64,000 nt of DNA from Petroclostridium xylanilyticum (GTDB lineage: Bacteria; Bacillota; Clostridia; SK-Y3), in assembly GCF_002252565.1 (NCBI RefSeq), contig NZ_NPML01000019.1, positions 372,001 to 436,000 of the forward strand, read 5' to 3'. A program made the position numbers and the translations under genes. The notes beneath the pieces are model-generated. The model did not search any database, was not told the origin of the DNA, and saw only the letters and a program-made list of their open reading frames with translations. This document shows, piece after piece, positions 1-9,153 of the stretch; positions within the stretch are counted from its first letter, which is position 1; each line of letters opens with the position of its first letter.

Positions 1-1042
1 TAGGATAAACCACTGTTGTGTCCAATACCTTCCCGGTTTCGTCTACCACTGCAATCTTACACCCGGTCCTGTAAGCAGGGTCCAACCCCAATACCACTTT
101 CCCTTTTACCGGAGGCTGCAGGAGTAAATTTTTCAGGTTAGCTGCAAAGACTTTTATTGCCTGTTCCTGGGCTGCTTCTGTTAATTCGTTTCTTATTTCC
201 CTCTCAATAGACGGTTCTATCAACCTCTTATAGGCGTCTTCTACAGCTCTTTCCACATATTCTGTTGTGATGGATCTCTTCTCCGGTGTTGTTTCCTTTA
301 ATAGATATTTTATAATTTCTTCTTCAGATATATCTATGGAAACGGTCAAATAACCTTCTTTCTCCCCCCGATCAATGGCAAGCACACGATGCTTTGCAAT
401 TTTGGCAACCGGTTCTTTAAAATCGTAGTACATATTGTAAACCGAATCCTCTTCTTTGGCAGCTTTGGATACCAGTATTCCATTGCGGAAAGTCATATTC
501 CTTATTGCCTTTCGATATTCAGCATTATCTGATATAATTTCTGCAATAATGTCCATAGCACCATTTAGCGCATCTTCTACGGTGTTGACTTCTTTTTCCG
601 GATCAACATACGGTTGGGCCAAGCTCTCGACGTCACCCTGATAAATATTCTGTGCCAATAAAATCTCGGCAAGAGGTTCAAGGCCTTTCTCTTTCGCAAC
701 AGTAGCCCTTGTCCTTCTTTTGGGCCTAAAGGGTCTATAGATATCTTCGATCTCCTGCAATGTCTCCGATTTTGCGATATTCTCAGCAATTTCATCGGTA
801 AGCTTACCCTGTTCTTCAATGAGCCTCTTTACTTCTTCCTTTCTTGCTTCGAGACTCCTTAAATACATGAGTCTGTCATACAGTTCTCTTAATGTCTGGT
901 CATTTAGCTCTCCGGTCATTTCTTTTCTGTATCTTGCAATAAATGGGATGGTATTGCCATCATCAATTAATTTTACTGTGTTTTCTACCTGAAAAGTTTT
1001 TAAGTTAAATTCTTCCTGCAACCTCTGCACTATAGCGTCCAT
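1..1042 (-). CDS. tex: Tex-family RNA-binding transcription accessory protein (3' part missing)
   Basis: The leftward reading frame opens at an ATG at 1042 and stays open to the window edge, giving about 347 residues; the rest lies outside. The N-terminus (MDAIVQRLQEEFNL, then IPFIARYRKEMTGELND) is the typical Tex start. The segment around 690-730 holds the RPKRRTRATVAKEKGLEPLA stretch of the Tex helical domain, and the part nearest the edge (VLGLDPAYRTGCKIAVVDE) is the start of the YqgF/RNase H-like domain. Tex proteins are cytoplasmic, about 720 residues, and end in an S1 domain, which would be off the window. The start has the ribosome site CGGAGG about 8 nt upstream. Identification is confident; only the N-terminal half is visible. 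Confidence 0.93.
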   Translation of the reverse strand, partial: MDAIVQRLQEEFNLKTFQVENTVKLIDDGNTIPFIARYRKEMTGELNDQTLRELYDRLMYLRSLEARKEEVKRLIEEQGKLTDEIAENIAKSETLQEIEDIYRPFRPKRRTRATVAKEKGLEPLAEILLAQNIYQGDVESLAQPYVDPEKEVNTVEDALNGAMDIIAEIISDNAEYRKAIRNMTFRNGILVSKAAKEEDSVYNMYYDFKEPVAKIAKHRVLAIDRGEKEGYLTVSIDISEEEIIKYLLKETTPEKRSITTEYVERAVEDAYKRLIEPSIEREIRNELTEAAQEQAIKVFAANLKNLLLQPPVKGKVVLGLDPAYRTGCKIAVVDETGKVLDTTVVYP

Positions 1043-1073
1043 ATTTTGCCTCCGTTTCGTCTATAATACCTAT

Positions 1074-1103
1074 ATTATACTAATACACGGAAAGCAATTG
1101 CAA
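1074..1103 (-). promoter_or_regulatory. Probable sigma-A promoter of tex
   Basis: On the minus strand TTGCAA (1103-1098) and TATAAT (1079-1074) are separated by 18 nt and lie about 30 nt upstream of the tex ATG. The -35 abuts the terminator of the upstream GH1 gene, so transcription of the two genes is likely separated here. Confidence 0.5.
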
Positions 1104-1134
1104 GAAAAAAGTGGGCACCAAGTTACCTCAGGCC

Positions 1135-1137
<3 letters not shown>
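1104..1137 (-). terminator. Rho-independent terminator of the GH1 gene
   Basis: On the minus strand GTGGGC (1137-1132) pairs with GCCCAC (1116-1111) and is followed by six T residues. It lies about 45 nt after the stop of the beta-glucosidase gene. Its upstream arm starts inside the last unit of the 12-bp tandem repeat. Confidence 0.75.
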
Positions 1138-2568
<1,431 letters not shown>

Positions 2569-2680
2569 TTATTTTATTATAAACGGTACATAACTATTTT
2601 ACTATTCAAAATATTATTTATTCTTTCAAAATCTTATGATAGAATAGTGGAGAGTCAACAGTGGGGAGTGGGAAGTAAAA

Positions 2681-3571
2681 ATGAATACAAAAATCAGGAG
2701 AGTCAAAATAACTGCAGAAGAGTTTTCACCCAAAGTGCTGAAAAGTTCTCTTTTTACCCAGGGTATGACTTATCCCGTAGGTTATAAGCTAAACAAACGG
2801 TATATCTATGATTATGAAATAGAATTCTTTTTGGAAAGTTCCGGTGCTATGTTTATTGATGATAAGTTGTATCCGATTCATAAGGGCGATATTGTTTTTA
2901 GAAAACCAGGGCAAACAACGCAGGGAATTATGCCTTACTGCTGCTACCTGATCTGTTTTGACCTTTTGGGAAATACCCATAAAGACCCTGAAACTTATGA
3001 CTTTGATAGAGAGCAGGAGTTTCAAAATTACTATCTCAATCCGGTACTTGATTGCATACCGCCTTTATTTCATCCTGCTTCCGGTGAAAAATACCACCAT
3101 CTGTTTGACGCTGTGTTAAAAAAATTCATTAACCCCGGAGAGGGATCCCCGCTGCTGCTTAAAGCACATGTACTACAAATTCTATACCATCTGCATGAAG
3201 ATATTCGAAATCCTTTGATGAATACCGGCATGCCTTTGTCACCCCATTATATGACTCTAAAAAAAGTAGTAGAATATGCCCAAAAAAACATACAAGATAA
3301 AATTAACCTCCAAAAACTGGCAGAGCTAGCTGGCTTAAGCCCTAACCATTTTCATAAGATTTTCAGTGAAACAATGGGTATTACGCCAAATAACTTTATT
3401 ACGAAATTAAGGTTGGACAAAGCTAAAGAACTTCTGGTAAAAACAAATCAGCCAATCTCTGAGGTTGCACTTGAATGCGGTTTTGAGAATATACCCTATT
3501 TCAGTTTCCTCTTTAAAAAGCACTTAAATATTTCACCAGGAGAATTCAGGAGAAAGCATAGTTCAATATAA
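2681..3571 (+). CDS. AraC-family transcriptional regulator (cupin + double HTH)
   Basis: 296 residues. The N-terminal half looks like an AraC sugar-sensing cupin domain (YEIEFFLESSGAMFIDD, KGDIVFRKPGQ). The C-terminal hundred residues carry two helix-turn-helix motifs (LQKLAELAGLSPNHFHKIF and ISEVALECGFENIPYFSFLF), ending in the usual SPGEFRR. It is divergent from the GH1 gene across a 148-bp gap, so it probably controls that gene in response to a sugar. The ATG is preceded by a GTGGGGAGTGGGAAG sequence that is one copy of a short G-rich repeat seen elsewhere in the window, and this copy may serve as ribosome site. The ligand is unknown. Confidence 0.88.
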   Translation: MNTKIRRVKITAEEFSPKVLKSSLFTQGMTYPVGYKLNKRYIYDYEIEFFLESSGAMFIDDKLYPIHKGDIVFRKPGQTTQGIMPYCCYLICFDLLGNTHKDPETYDFDREQEFQNYYLNPVLDCIPPLFHPASGEKYHHLFDAVLKKFINPGEGSPLLLKAHVLQILYHLHEDIRNPLMNTGMPLSPHYMTLKKVVEYAQKNIQDKINLQKLAELAGLSPNHFHKIFSETMGITPNNFITKLRLDKAKELLVKTNQPISEVALECGFENIPYFSFLFKKHLNISPGEFRRKHSSI

Positions 3572-3587
3572 AAAAGTAGGTGGTTTC

Positions 3588-4409
3588 TTATAGTGCCTTT
3601 CTATACTCTCTGGGAGGAAATCCTTTTACTTTCTTGAACATTTTTGAAAACAGCAAAGGGTCGTCATATCCTACTGAACGAGATATATTAGCTATGGAAA
3701 GATTTTTATTCTTCATCAATTCACATGCTTTATTAATCCTAAAATTAATCAAAAACTCCTGTGGAGAAATACCAAGATGCTCTTTAAAAATAGAACAGAG
3801 GTAGCTCCTGTCCAGTGCAATATAGTGGGCAATCTCATGAACCCTTATCTTTCTTGAATAATTCATTTCAACGAATTCTATTGCCTTCTTAATATACAAT
3901 TCCTGTCTATCCCCCTCTGCATCTAAGAATCGATCTTTGGCAGCTATTTCTATCAACTGGGATAAAAAGAGATAAAGCAGCCCCAATAACCGAAGTTCTC
4001 TGCTTTTAATGAATCGTTTTGTGGCAATCATTTGCATAAAACAGTCTTTTATAAAATCGTCTTTATCATATTTAAATATCGGGTTATCAGCCGTAAGATT
4101 AGCGTGCTTTAGATAGGCCTCCGCTTTAAGACCATGAAAGCCCACCCATGCATAATGCCAGGGGTCTTCCCTATCTGCCTGGTAATATGTAATAATATCG
4201 GGGCAAATCAGAAAGCCATATCCCTCTGTTAAATGGTAGGTAGTATCCCCTACCTGAAAAAACCCTTTTCCTTTGAGAATATAATGAATTAAATAATGGT
4301 CCCTGATGGCCGGACCATAATGATGTCCCGGCGCACAATCTTCCATACCACATTGATACATATTTAAATCCGTGTGATTCAATCTATTAATCAAGATATT
4401 TTCAAGCAT
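3588..4409 (-). CDS. AraC-family transcriptional regulator
   Basis: 273 residues with an AraC-type cupin domain (HYILKGKGFFQVGDTTYHL) and two C-terminal HTH motifs (VHEIAHYIALDRSYLCSIF and IANISRSVGYDDPLLFSKMF), ending FPPREYRKAL. A longer frame reaches 4472, but ATG 4409 (MLENILINRL) is chosen because GAGGTG lies 4 nt upstream and the longer start has no ribosome site. It is divergent from the GH4 alpha-galactosidase at 4541 with about 130 bp between, and convergent with the AraC gene that ends at 3571. The obvious candidate target is the GH4 gene. The inducer cannot be read from sequence. Confidence 0.87.
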   Translation of the reverse strand: MLENILINRLNHTDLNMYQCGMEDCAPGHHYGPAIRDHYLIHYILKGKGFFQVGDTTYHLTEGYGFLICPDIITYYQADREDPWHYAWVGFHGLKAEAYLKHANLTADNPIFKYDKDDFIKDCFMQMIATKRFIKSRELRLLGLLYLFLSQLIEIAAKDRFLDAEGDRQELYIKKAIEFVEMNYSRKIRVHEIAHYIALDRSYLCSIFKEHLGISPQEFLINFRINKACELMKNKNLSIANISRSVGYDDPLLFSKMFKKVKGFPPREYRKAL

Positions 4410-4540
4410 ACAACACCTCATATTAATTAACCTCATTCTACTATCCAACATTATACCATATTTATTTAACATATTTCCATTTACTTTATACAGGAATGGA
4501 TTAAAATAAAGGTATAAATGATTGCAAAGGAGAGATTATA

Positions 4541-5836
4541 ATGCCTAAAATTACTTTTATGGGTGCCGGAAGCACAATCTTTGCCAAGAATGTATTAGGA
4601 GACTGCATGCTGACACCTGCATTAAAAGATTCCCACATCGCCCTGTATGATATTGACCTTCAGAGACTGAAAGACTCTGAAAATATGCTTAACAACATTA
4701 ATAAAAATAACGGCGGACATGCAAAAATTGCCGCCTACACCGATAGAAAGAAGGCCCTGGAAGGTGCGGATTACGTAGTAAATGCCATCCAGGTGGGCGG
4801 ATATGAACCCTGCACCGTAACTGATTTTGAGATTCCTAAAAAGTATGGCTTGCGTCAGACTATTGCAGATACATTAGGGATTGGCGGCATTTTTAGAGCT
4901 CTTAGAACCATTCCGGTTATGCTTGATTTTGCAAGGGACATGGAAGAAGTTTGCCCCGACGCATGGTTTTTGAACTATACCAACCCTATGGCCATCCTGA
5001 CAGGCGCCATGCTAAGAGCTACCGGTATAAAAACCGTTGGATTATGTCACAGTGTACAGGTATGTGCCCCACATCTCCTGGAAGGACTGGGAATGAGTAC
5101 AGAAAATATTCAGTATAAAATTGCAGGAATTAACCACATGGCATGGCTGCTGGAAATTACACGGAATGGAAAAGATCTCTATCCGGAAATTAAGGAAAGG
5201 GCATTAAAGAGAGAAACCCCCCATAACGATATGGTACGTTATGAAATCATGAAGCAGTTCGGCTACTACGTCACTGAGTCCAGTGAACATAATGCTGAAT
5301 ACATGCCTTATTTCATTAAGAGTAAATACCCTGAACTGATTGAACGGTTTAATATTCCGCTGGATGAATATCCACGCCGCTGCATAAAACAAATCAAAGA
5401 TTGGGAAACCATGAGAGAAAAACTGGTTAATAATAAGGACATAGAACATAAACGTTCCCATGAATATGCTTCATATATCATGGAAGCAATGGAAACCGAT
5501 ATACCTTATAAAATAGGCGGAAATGTATTAAATACCGGCCTGATTACCAACCTGCCCAAGGAGGCATGTGTCGAAGTTCCGTGTTTGGTAGACAGGAGCG
5601 GCGTAACTCCTTGCTATGTAGGTGCATTGCCACCACAGTTAGCTGCCCTCAACATGACCAATATCAATGTGCAATTGTTGACCATTGAAGCGGCTTTAAC
5701 CTTAAAGAAAGAATATATTTACTATGCAGCGATGCTTGACCCGCATACATCTTCCGAATTATCGATTGATGATATTAAAGCGCTGTGTGATGATTTAATC
5801 GAAGCACATGGGGATTGGCTACCGCGATTTAAGTAA
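4541..5836 (+). CDS. melA: GH4 family alpha-galactosidase (CHSV type)
   Basis: A 431-residue family 4 glycosidase. These enzymes use NAD+ and a divalent metal and act by an oxidation-elimination mechanism in the cytoplasm. The Rossmann start ITFMGAGSTIFAKN binds NAD. The specificity motif is CHSV at residues 169-172, which in GH4 marks alpha-galactosidases of the MelA type, and INHMAW follows near residue 195. The ribosome site GGAGAG sits 8 nt before the ATG. It is divergent from an AraC regulator. A second GH4 gene at 28582 has the different motif CHEV, so the two are not functional duplicates. The alpha-galactosidase call follows from family knowledge and the motif, not from a test. Confidence 0.88.
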   Translation: MPKITFMGAGSTIFAKNVLGDCMLTPALKDSHIALYDIDLQRLKDSENMLNNINKNNGGHAKIAAYTDRKKALEGADYVVNAIQVGGYEPCTVTDFEIPKKYGLRQTIADTLGIGGIFRALRTIPVMLDFARDMEEVCPDAWFLNYTNPMAILTGAMLRATGIKTVGLCHSVQVCAPHLLEGLGMSTENIQYKIAGINHMAWLLEITRNGKDLYPEIKERALKRETPHNDMVRYEIMKQFGYYVTESSEHNAEYMPYFIKSKYPELIERFNIPLDEYPRRCIKQIKDWETMREKLVNNKDIEHKRSHEYASYIMEAMETDIPYKIGGNVLNTGLITNLPKEACVEVPCLVDRSGVTPCYVGALPPQLAALNMTNINVQLLTIEAALTLKKEYIYYAAMLDPHTSSELSIDDIKALCDDLIEAHGDWLPRFK

Positions 5837-5920
5837 GGTAGGTATTACCCAAATCCATTTTATATAAATTTTGTAAATTTAATTGATTTCTGCAAAAGCA
5901 TCTAGCTATTTATAGTATAT

Positions 5921-5949
5921 GGCCGTGAAAATATTTCACGGCTATTTTA
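5921..5949 (+). terminator. Hairpin terminator after the GH4 gene
   Basis: GGCCGTGAAA (5921-5930) pairs with TTTCACGGCT (5934-5943) around a tight loop and is followed by ATTTTATT on the plus strand. It lies between two convergent genes and could stop both, but the T-rich tail favours the plus strand. Confidence 0.6.
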
Positions 5950-6672
5950 TTAACTTTTTCTAAGCTGCATGAGTTCTTCATCAGTTAGTTCCCTGCATTG
6001 CCCCAACTCCAAGACTTGGTCCAATTCTAGGAAGCCCATTTTTATTCTTTTCAGATATTTTACTTTCTTTCCCACAGCTTCAAACATTCTTTTTACTTGA
6101 TGGAATTTTCCCTCTACAATGGTAAGTTCTATTTGTGACTGTTTATCCGATTTTAGTATAACTAATTGCGCCGGAAGGGTTTTATATCCGTCATCAAGGA
6201 TTACCCCCTGCGCAAATGCCATACCGTCTTCTTCTGTAACTTTCCCTTCTATTTCAGCATAATAGGTTTTAGGAACATGTTTCCTGGGGGACAGCAAATC
6301 ATGAGCTAGTTGTCCGTCATTGGTTAGAAGAAGCAGTCCCTCCGTATCCCTGTCCAACCTTCCTACAGGGAAAATATTGAAGTACCTATATTCATCCGGT
6401 ACGATATCAACTACCGTTTTAAACTTGTTATCCCAGGTAGCCGATACAACTCCGGCAGGCTTATTCATCATCAAATATATGAATTGCTTATACTCTAATT
6501 TTTTCCCATTAACAATAACCTCATTTTTATCAGGGTTGATATGCATCCCGCTATCCTTTACAACTTTGCCGTCTACCACAACCTGTCCTGCTTTCACCAT
6601 CTGCTTTATTTCTTTTCTTGTCCCAAACCCGCTGTTTGCCAGTACCTTGTCCAACCTTTGTGTGTCTGCCAT
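5950..6672 (-). CDS. rsuA: Pseudouridine synthase, RsuA/RluB family
   Basis: 240 residues: an N-terminal S4 RNA-binding domain (QRLDKVLANSGFGTRKEIKQ) followed by the RsuA-type catalytic domain with the aspartate motif GRLDRDTEGLLLLTNDG. It isomerises a uridine in rRNA; length and motifs fit the 16S rRNA U516 enzyme better than the longer 23S RluB type, though the exact site is inferred. GGGAGG is positioned before the ATG. It follows the rRNA methyltransferase gene with only 13 nt between, so the two rRNA modification genes are probably cotranscribed. Confidence 0.88.
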   Translation of the reverse strand: MADTQRLDKVLANSGFGTRKEIKQMVKAGQVVVDGKVVKDSGMHINPDKNEVIVNGKKLEYKQFIYLMMNKPAGVVSATWDNKFKTVVDIVPDEYRYFNIFPVGRLDRDTEGLLLLTNDGQLAHDLLSPRKHVPKTYYAEIEGKVTEEDGMAFAQGVILDDGYKTLPAQLVILKSDKQSQIELTIVEGKFHQVKRMFEAVGKKVKYLKRIKMGFLELDQVLELGQCRELTDEELMQLRKS

Positions 6673-6685
6673 AATATCCTCCCTA

Positions 6686-8053
6686 CTATCCCATCTTCCT
6701 CCATGCCTTAGGATATCCGTTTTTCAACATTCCATCGCCCTGCTTGCCCCATCCTAATGGGTAGCCATCCACGCATACTGCAGTCCAACCCTTTTTCCCT
6801 TCTATCATCAGCGTTTCCCCTTTAAGATATTTAAATACCTCTTGAGATTGCATATCCAAATTAAGAATATTCTTAAAATGCTGCATAGGCAGTGCCATTG
6901 CCAGAGCTTGTGAGGGTTCAAACCTATCTTTCTCTACACTTCCCAGTTGCAAACCTGTCCTTACAACGTTTAATCCTCTCATATCAGGCAAATCCTCAGG
7001 TATCAGATAGATGTTGCTGCCATATACCTGGACAATGCCTTCTGGAGGAATATATGCAAGATTTTCCTGTACAAAATCCTCCCATAGTTTTTTAACTTTC
7101 TTATCCACTGCTTGTACCATATATTTGGTAGGAACAGGTTTTAACAGTTCTTTTTTCTGTAAGAGAGCAACAAAATGTCCTTCCCCTTTTGCCTTATGCG
7201 GCCAAAAACGCACACATTTGCTAAGATCATCCCTTGCATTTATCCAATGCGGCTGTCCCCGATCCATCCCTTCCATCTTCTCTATATCCAGCACTTCATA
7301 ATTCGGGTACTTATCTAAAAACCACTCTATACTTCCTTCATTTTCCTCTGGTGAAAAAGTACATGTGGAATAACACAGTACACCTCCATCTCTAAGCATC
7401 CTGTCAGCATATCTTAATATATCTCTCTGCATGATGCAACAGGTTTGTATGTCAAATTTTTCCCAGCTTTTTGCGGCATGTTCATCTTTCCTCATCATAC
7501 CCTCTCCGGAACAGGGAGCATCTACCAATATTTTATCAAAATAACCGACAAACTTGTCCGCAAGGTGCTGTGGTGTTTCATTTGTGACTACTGCATTTCG
7601 TATACCATATAGTTCAATATTTTTTACCAGCGCTTTTACCCTGCTGGTATTGATATCATTGGTTACCAGCACGCCCTGTCCATTTAATCCTGCTGCAATT
7701 TGAACTGTTTTCCCTCCCGGAGCAGCACACAGGTCAAGTATCTTTTCCCCGGGCTTTGCTTCAATGATTGCCCCCGGCGCCATCGCACTGGGTTCCTGTA
7801 TATAATAAAGTCCGGCATGATAATAGGGATGCTTTCCGGGAGCATCACCTTCCTTATAATAAAAACCATCCTTTGTCCAGGGCACCGGTTCCAGTTCAAA
7901 AGGCGAGATTTTTGCAAAATCTTCTACGCTGATTTTTAAGGTATTCACTCTTAATCCATAATACCGTTCTTCATCATAGGATTTTAAAAAATCTTCATAT
8001 TCGTCTTGCAATAATTCTTTCATTCTATTTAAAAATTTCTGCGGTAATTTCAT
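6686..8053 (-). CDS. rsmF: RsmB/NOP family 16S rRNA cytosine-C5 methyltransferase (RsmF-like)
   Basis: 455 residues. SAM-binding motif LDLCAAPGGKT, the cysteine motif DAPCSGEGMMRKDE and the second catalytic cysteine in YSTCTFSPEENEGS are all present, so it should methylate C5 of cytosine in rRNA. The C-terminal 130 residues match the extra PUA-like domain seen in RsmF-type proteins of Firmicutes. The frame begins at a GTG at 8062, but ATG 8053 (MKLPQKFLNRM) is the natural N-terminus; ribosome spacing does not decide between them. It lies 8 nt or 17 nt, depending on start, after the small gene ending at 8071. Confidence 0.88.
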   Translation of the reverse strand: MKLPQKFLNRMKELLQDEYEDFLKSYDEERYYGLRVNTLKISVEDFAKISPFELEPVPWTKDGFYYKEGDAPGKHPYYHAGLYYIQEPSAMAPGAIIEAKPGEKILDLCAAPGGKTVQIAAGLNGQGVLVTNDINTSRVKALVKNIELYGIRNAVVTNETPQHLADKFVGYFDKILVDAPCSGEGMMRKDEHAAKSWEKFDIQTCCIMQRDILRYADRMLRDGGVLCYSTCTFSPEENEGSIEWFLDKYPNYEVLDIEKMEGMDRGQPHWINARDDLSKCVRFWPHKAKGEGHFVALLQKKELLKPVPTKYMVQAVDKKVKKLWEDFVQENLAYIPPEGIVQVYGSNIYLIPEDLPDMRGLNVVRTGLQLGSVEKDRFEPSQALAMALPMQHFKNILNLDMQSQEVFKYLKGETLMIEGKKGWTAVCVDGYPLGWGKQGDGMLKNGYPKAWRKMG

Positions 8054-8070
8054 GCAATTCACTCTTCTCC

Positions 8071-8298
8071 TTAATTAGCAGGAACATATCCATAATCCTC
8101 CATTACCTGACCTATCGCGTCCACTGCTGCCAGTTTTTCATATTTATCCCTGCACAAATCCATCGCATCAGAAATATATTCTATCACTTCTTGAACACTG
8201 TCAAAAGCCGGAGGAATCATATACAGAATTCTGCTCATTTTTGCCCTTCGAATGTCGTTTGGCATTTGCCTGATATGCTCGTCAATAAAATCAACCAA
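8071..8298 (-). CDS. Small protein of unknown function, start uncertain
   Basis: 75 codons from a TTG at 8298; the protein is largely helical and not recognised (motif-poor; ends VMEDYGYVPAN). It sits directly before the rRNA methyltransferase gene, which supports a real gene in the same operon. The start is poor: no ribosome site precedes the TTG, and an in-frame ATG at 8337 (MNEWII) is separated from it by a TAA at codon 7. Internal ATG at 8239 (MSRILYMIPPAF) is another option. Either the N-terminus has been damaged by a nonsense mutation or the true start is internal. Confidence 0.45.
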   Translation of the reverse strand: MVDFIDEHIRQMPNDIRRAKMSRILYMIPPAFDSVQEVIEYISDAMDLCRDKYEKLAAVDAIGQVMEDYGYVPAN

Positions 8299-8433
8299 CT
8301 GCTGTGCTATTGACTGTTATATTATCCACTCGTTCATGGTTATTATAATCAGTTATATGCTTATCGTTTTTATGACCTCTCTCCCATCTTTTGTCAACCT
8401 TAATCCGAATCTTTACTAAATGTATTATACCAC

Positions 8434-8477
8434 AAGAAAAAAATTTAAACACCAACTTCATCCGGCTGGTGTTTAAA
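8434..8477 (-). terminator. Rho-independent terminator of the DUF4830 gene
   Basis: A perfect 11-bp stem: TTTAAACACCA (8444-8454) with TGGTGTTTAAA (8467-8477). On the minus strand it is followed by a run of seven T. It lies 14 bp after the stop codon at 8491. Confidence 0.8.
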
Positions 8478-8490
8478 TATGTTTTTATTC

Positions 8491-8988
8491 TTAATTATTT
8501 ACCTTATAAAGCAGGGAGTGCATAAACCCATGAATAGAGGTGGTCATAATATCTCCGGCAACTACTCTGTCTTTATAAACCAATATATTGGCTCTGACTT
8601 CATCATTCTTATTCGTTGGATGGTTTAGAACCTTATATGTATATCTTTTTACTCTTTTTCCTTTATACTTTTCTAGATCCAATCCTATCTCTTTCTGAAT
8701 TTCATTATAATTTGAATATACCTGGTCAAATTCTTTCGGAATCTGCAACTCCATAATTTCAATAGGTTTCTCTTCTATTTCCCATCCAAATTGTTTTAGA
8801 AAATTAATACGGTCTTCATTGGTTTTGATATTCGAAAAATTATATGTAATTTCTTTTTGCAGGGTGTTTAGTATACCTGCTTCTCTCGTTTTTACAAGGA
8901 TTGAAACTGCTAGTACAATAAGCAATACAATTATAAGTATAACAATTGCTAATTTCTTACGGTTTAATTTGAAGGAAACTATAAACAT
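8491..8988 (-). CDS. Membrane-anchored DUF4830-like protein
   Basis: 165 residues. One N-terminal transmembrane helix (residues about 12-34, LAIVILIIVLLIVLAVSIL) is followed by an outward domain of about 130 residues that contains INFLKQFGWEIEEKPIE and ends in ILVYKDRVVAGDIMT, the layout of the DUF4830 family of Firmicutes. Function is unknown. A GTG at 8997 opens the frame, but ATG 8988 has AAGGAA 9 nt upstream. It is a single-gene unit with its own terminator. Family assignment is from memory of its conserved pattern and is moderately sure. Confidence 0.65.
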   Translation of the reverse strand: MFIVSFKLNRKKLAIVILIIVLLIVLAVSILVKTREAGILNTLQKEITYNFSNIKTNEDRINFLKQFGWEIEEKPIEIMELQIPKEFDQVYSNYNEIQKEIGLDLEKYKGKRVKRYTYKVLNHPTNKNDEVRANILVYKDRVVAGDIMTTSIHGFMHSLLYKVNN

Positions 8989-9055
8989 AGTATACACTTC
9001 CTTAAAAATATTCTTACTACATCATATTTTTGAAGGAAGTAAAATATGCTTATAA

Positions 9056-9152
9056 TTAACCAACTTTAAAACTAAATATTGTGATTTTAAAGTTGGTTAA
9101 TTTCATCGATAACTATATTAATTTATTTTTAAATTTAATATTGGTTATCGAT
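9056..9152 (-). terminator. Two consecutive long hairpins after the EF-G-like gene
   Basis: Hairpin one: ATCGATAAC (9105-9113) pairs with GTTATCGAT (9144-9152), extended by an AT-rich imperfect stem to about 18 bp. Hairpin two: a perfect 16-bp stem, 9056-9071 with 9085-9100. On the minus strand hairpin one begins 1 nt after the stop codon. Neither has a strong T tract, so they may protect the mRNA end as well as terminate. Confidence 0.55.
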
Positions 9153-9153
9153 A

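Noticed and set aside
577-819. Separate leftward frame of 80 codons inside tex
   Set aside because: It is an alternative frame of the partial tex gene, whose own frame carries the Tex motifs.
4410-4472. Longer start for the AraC gene at 4472
   Set aside because: The upstream ATG has no ribosome site, while ATG 4409 has GAGGTG and begins at the conserved domain.
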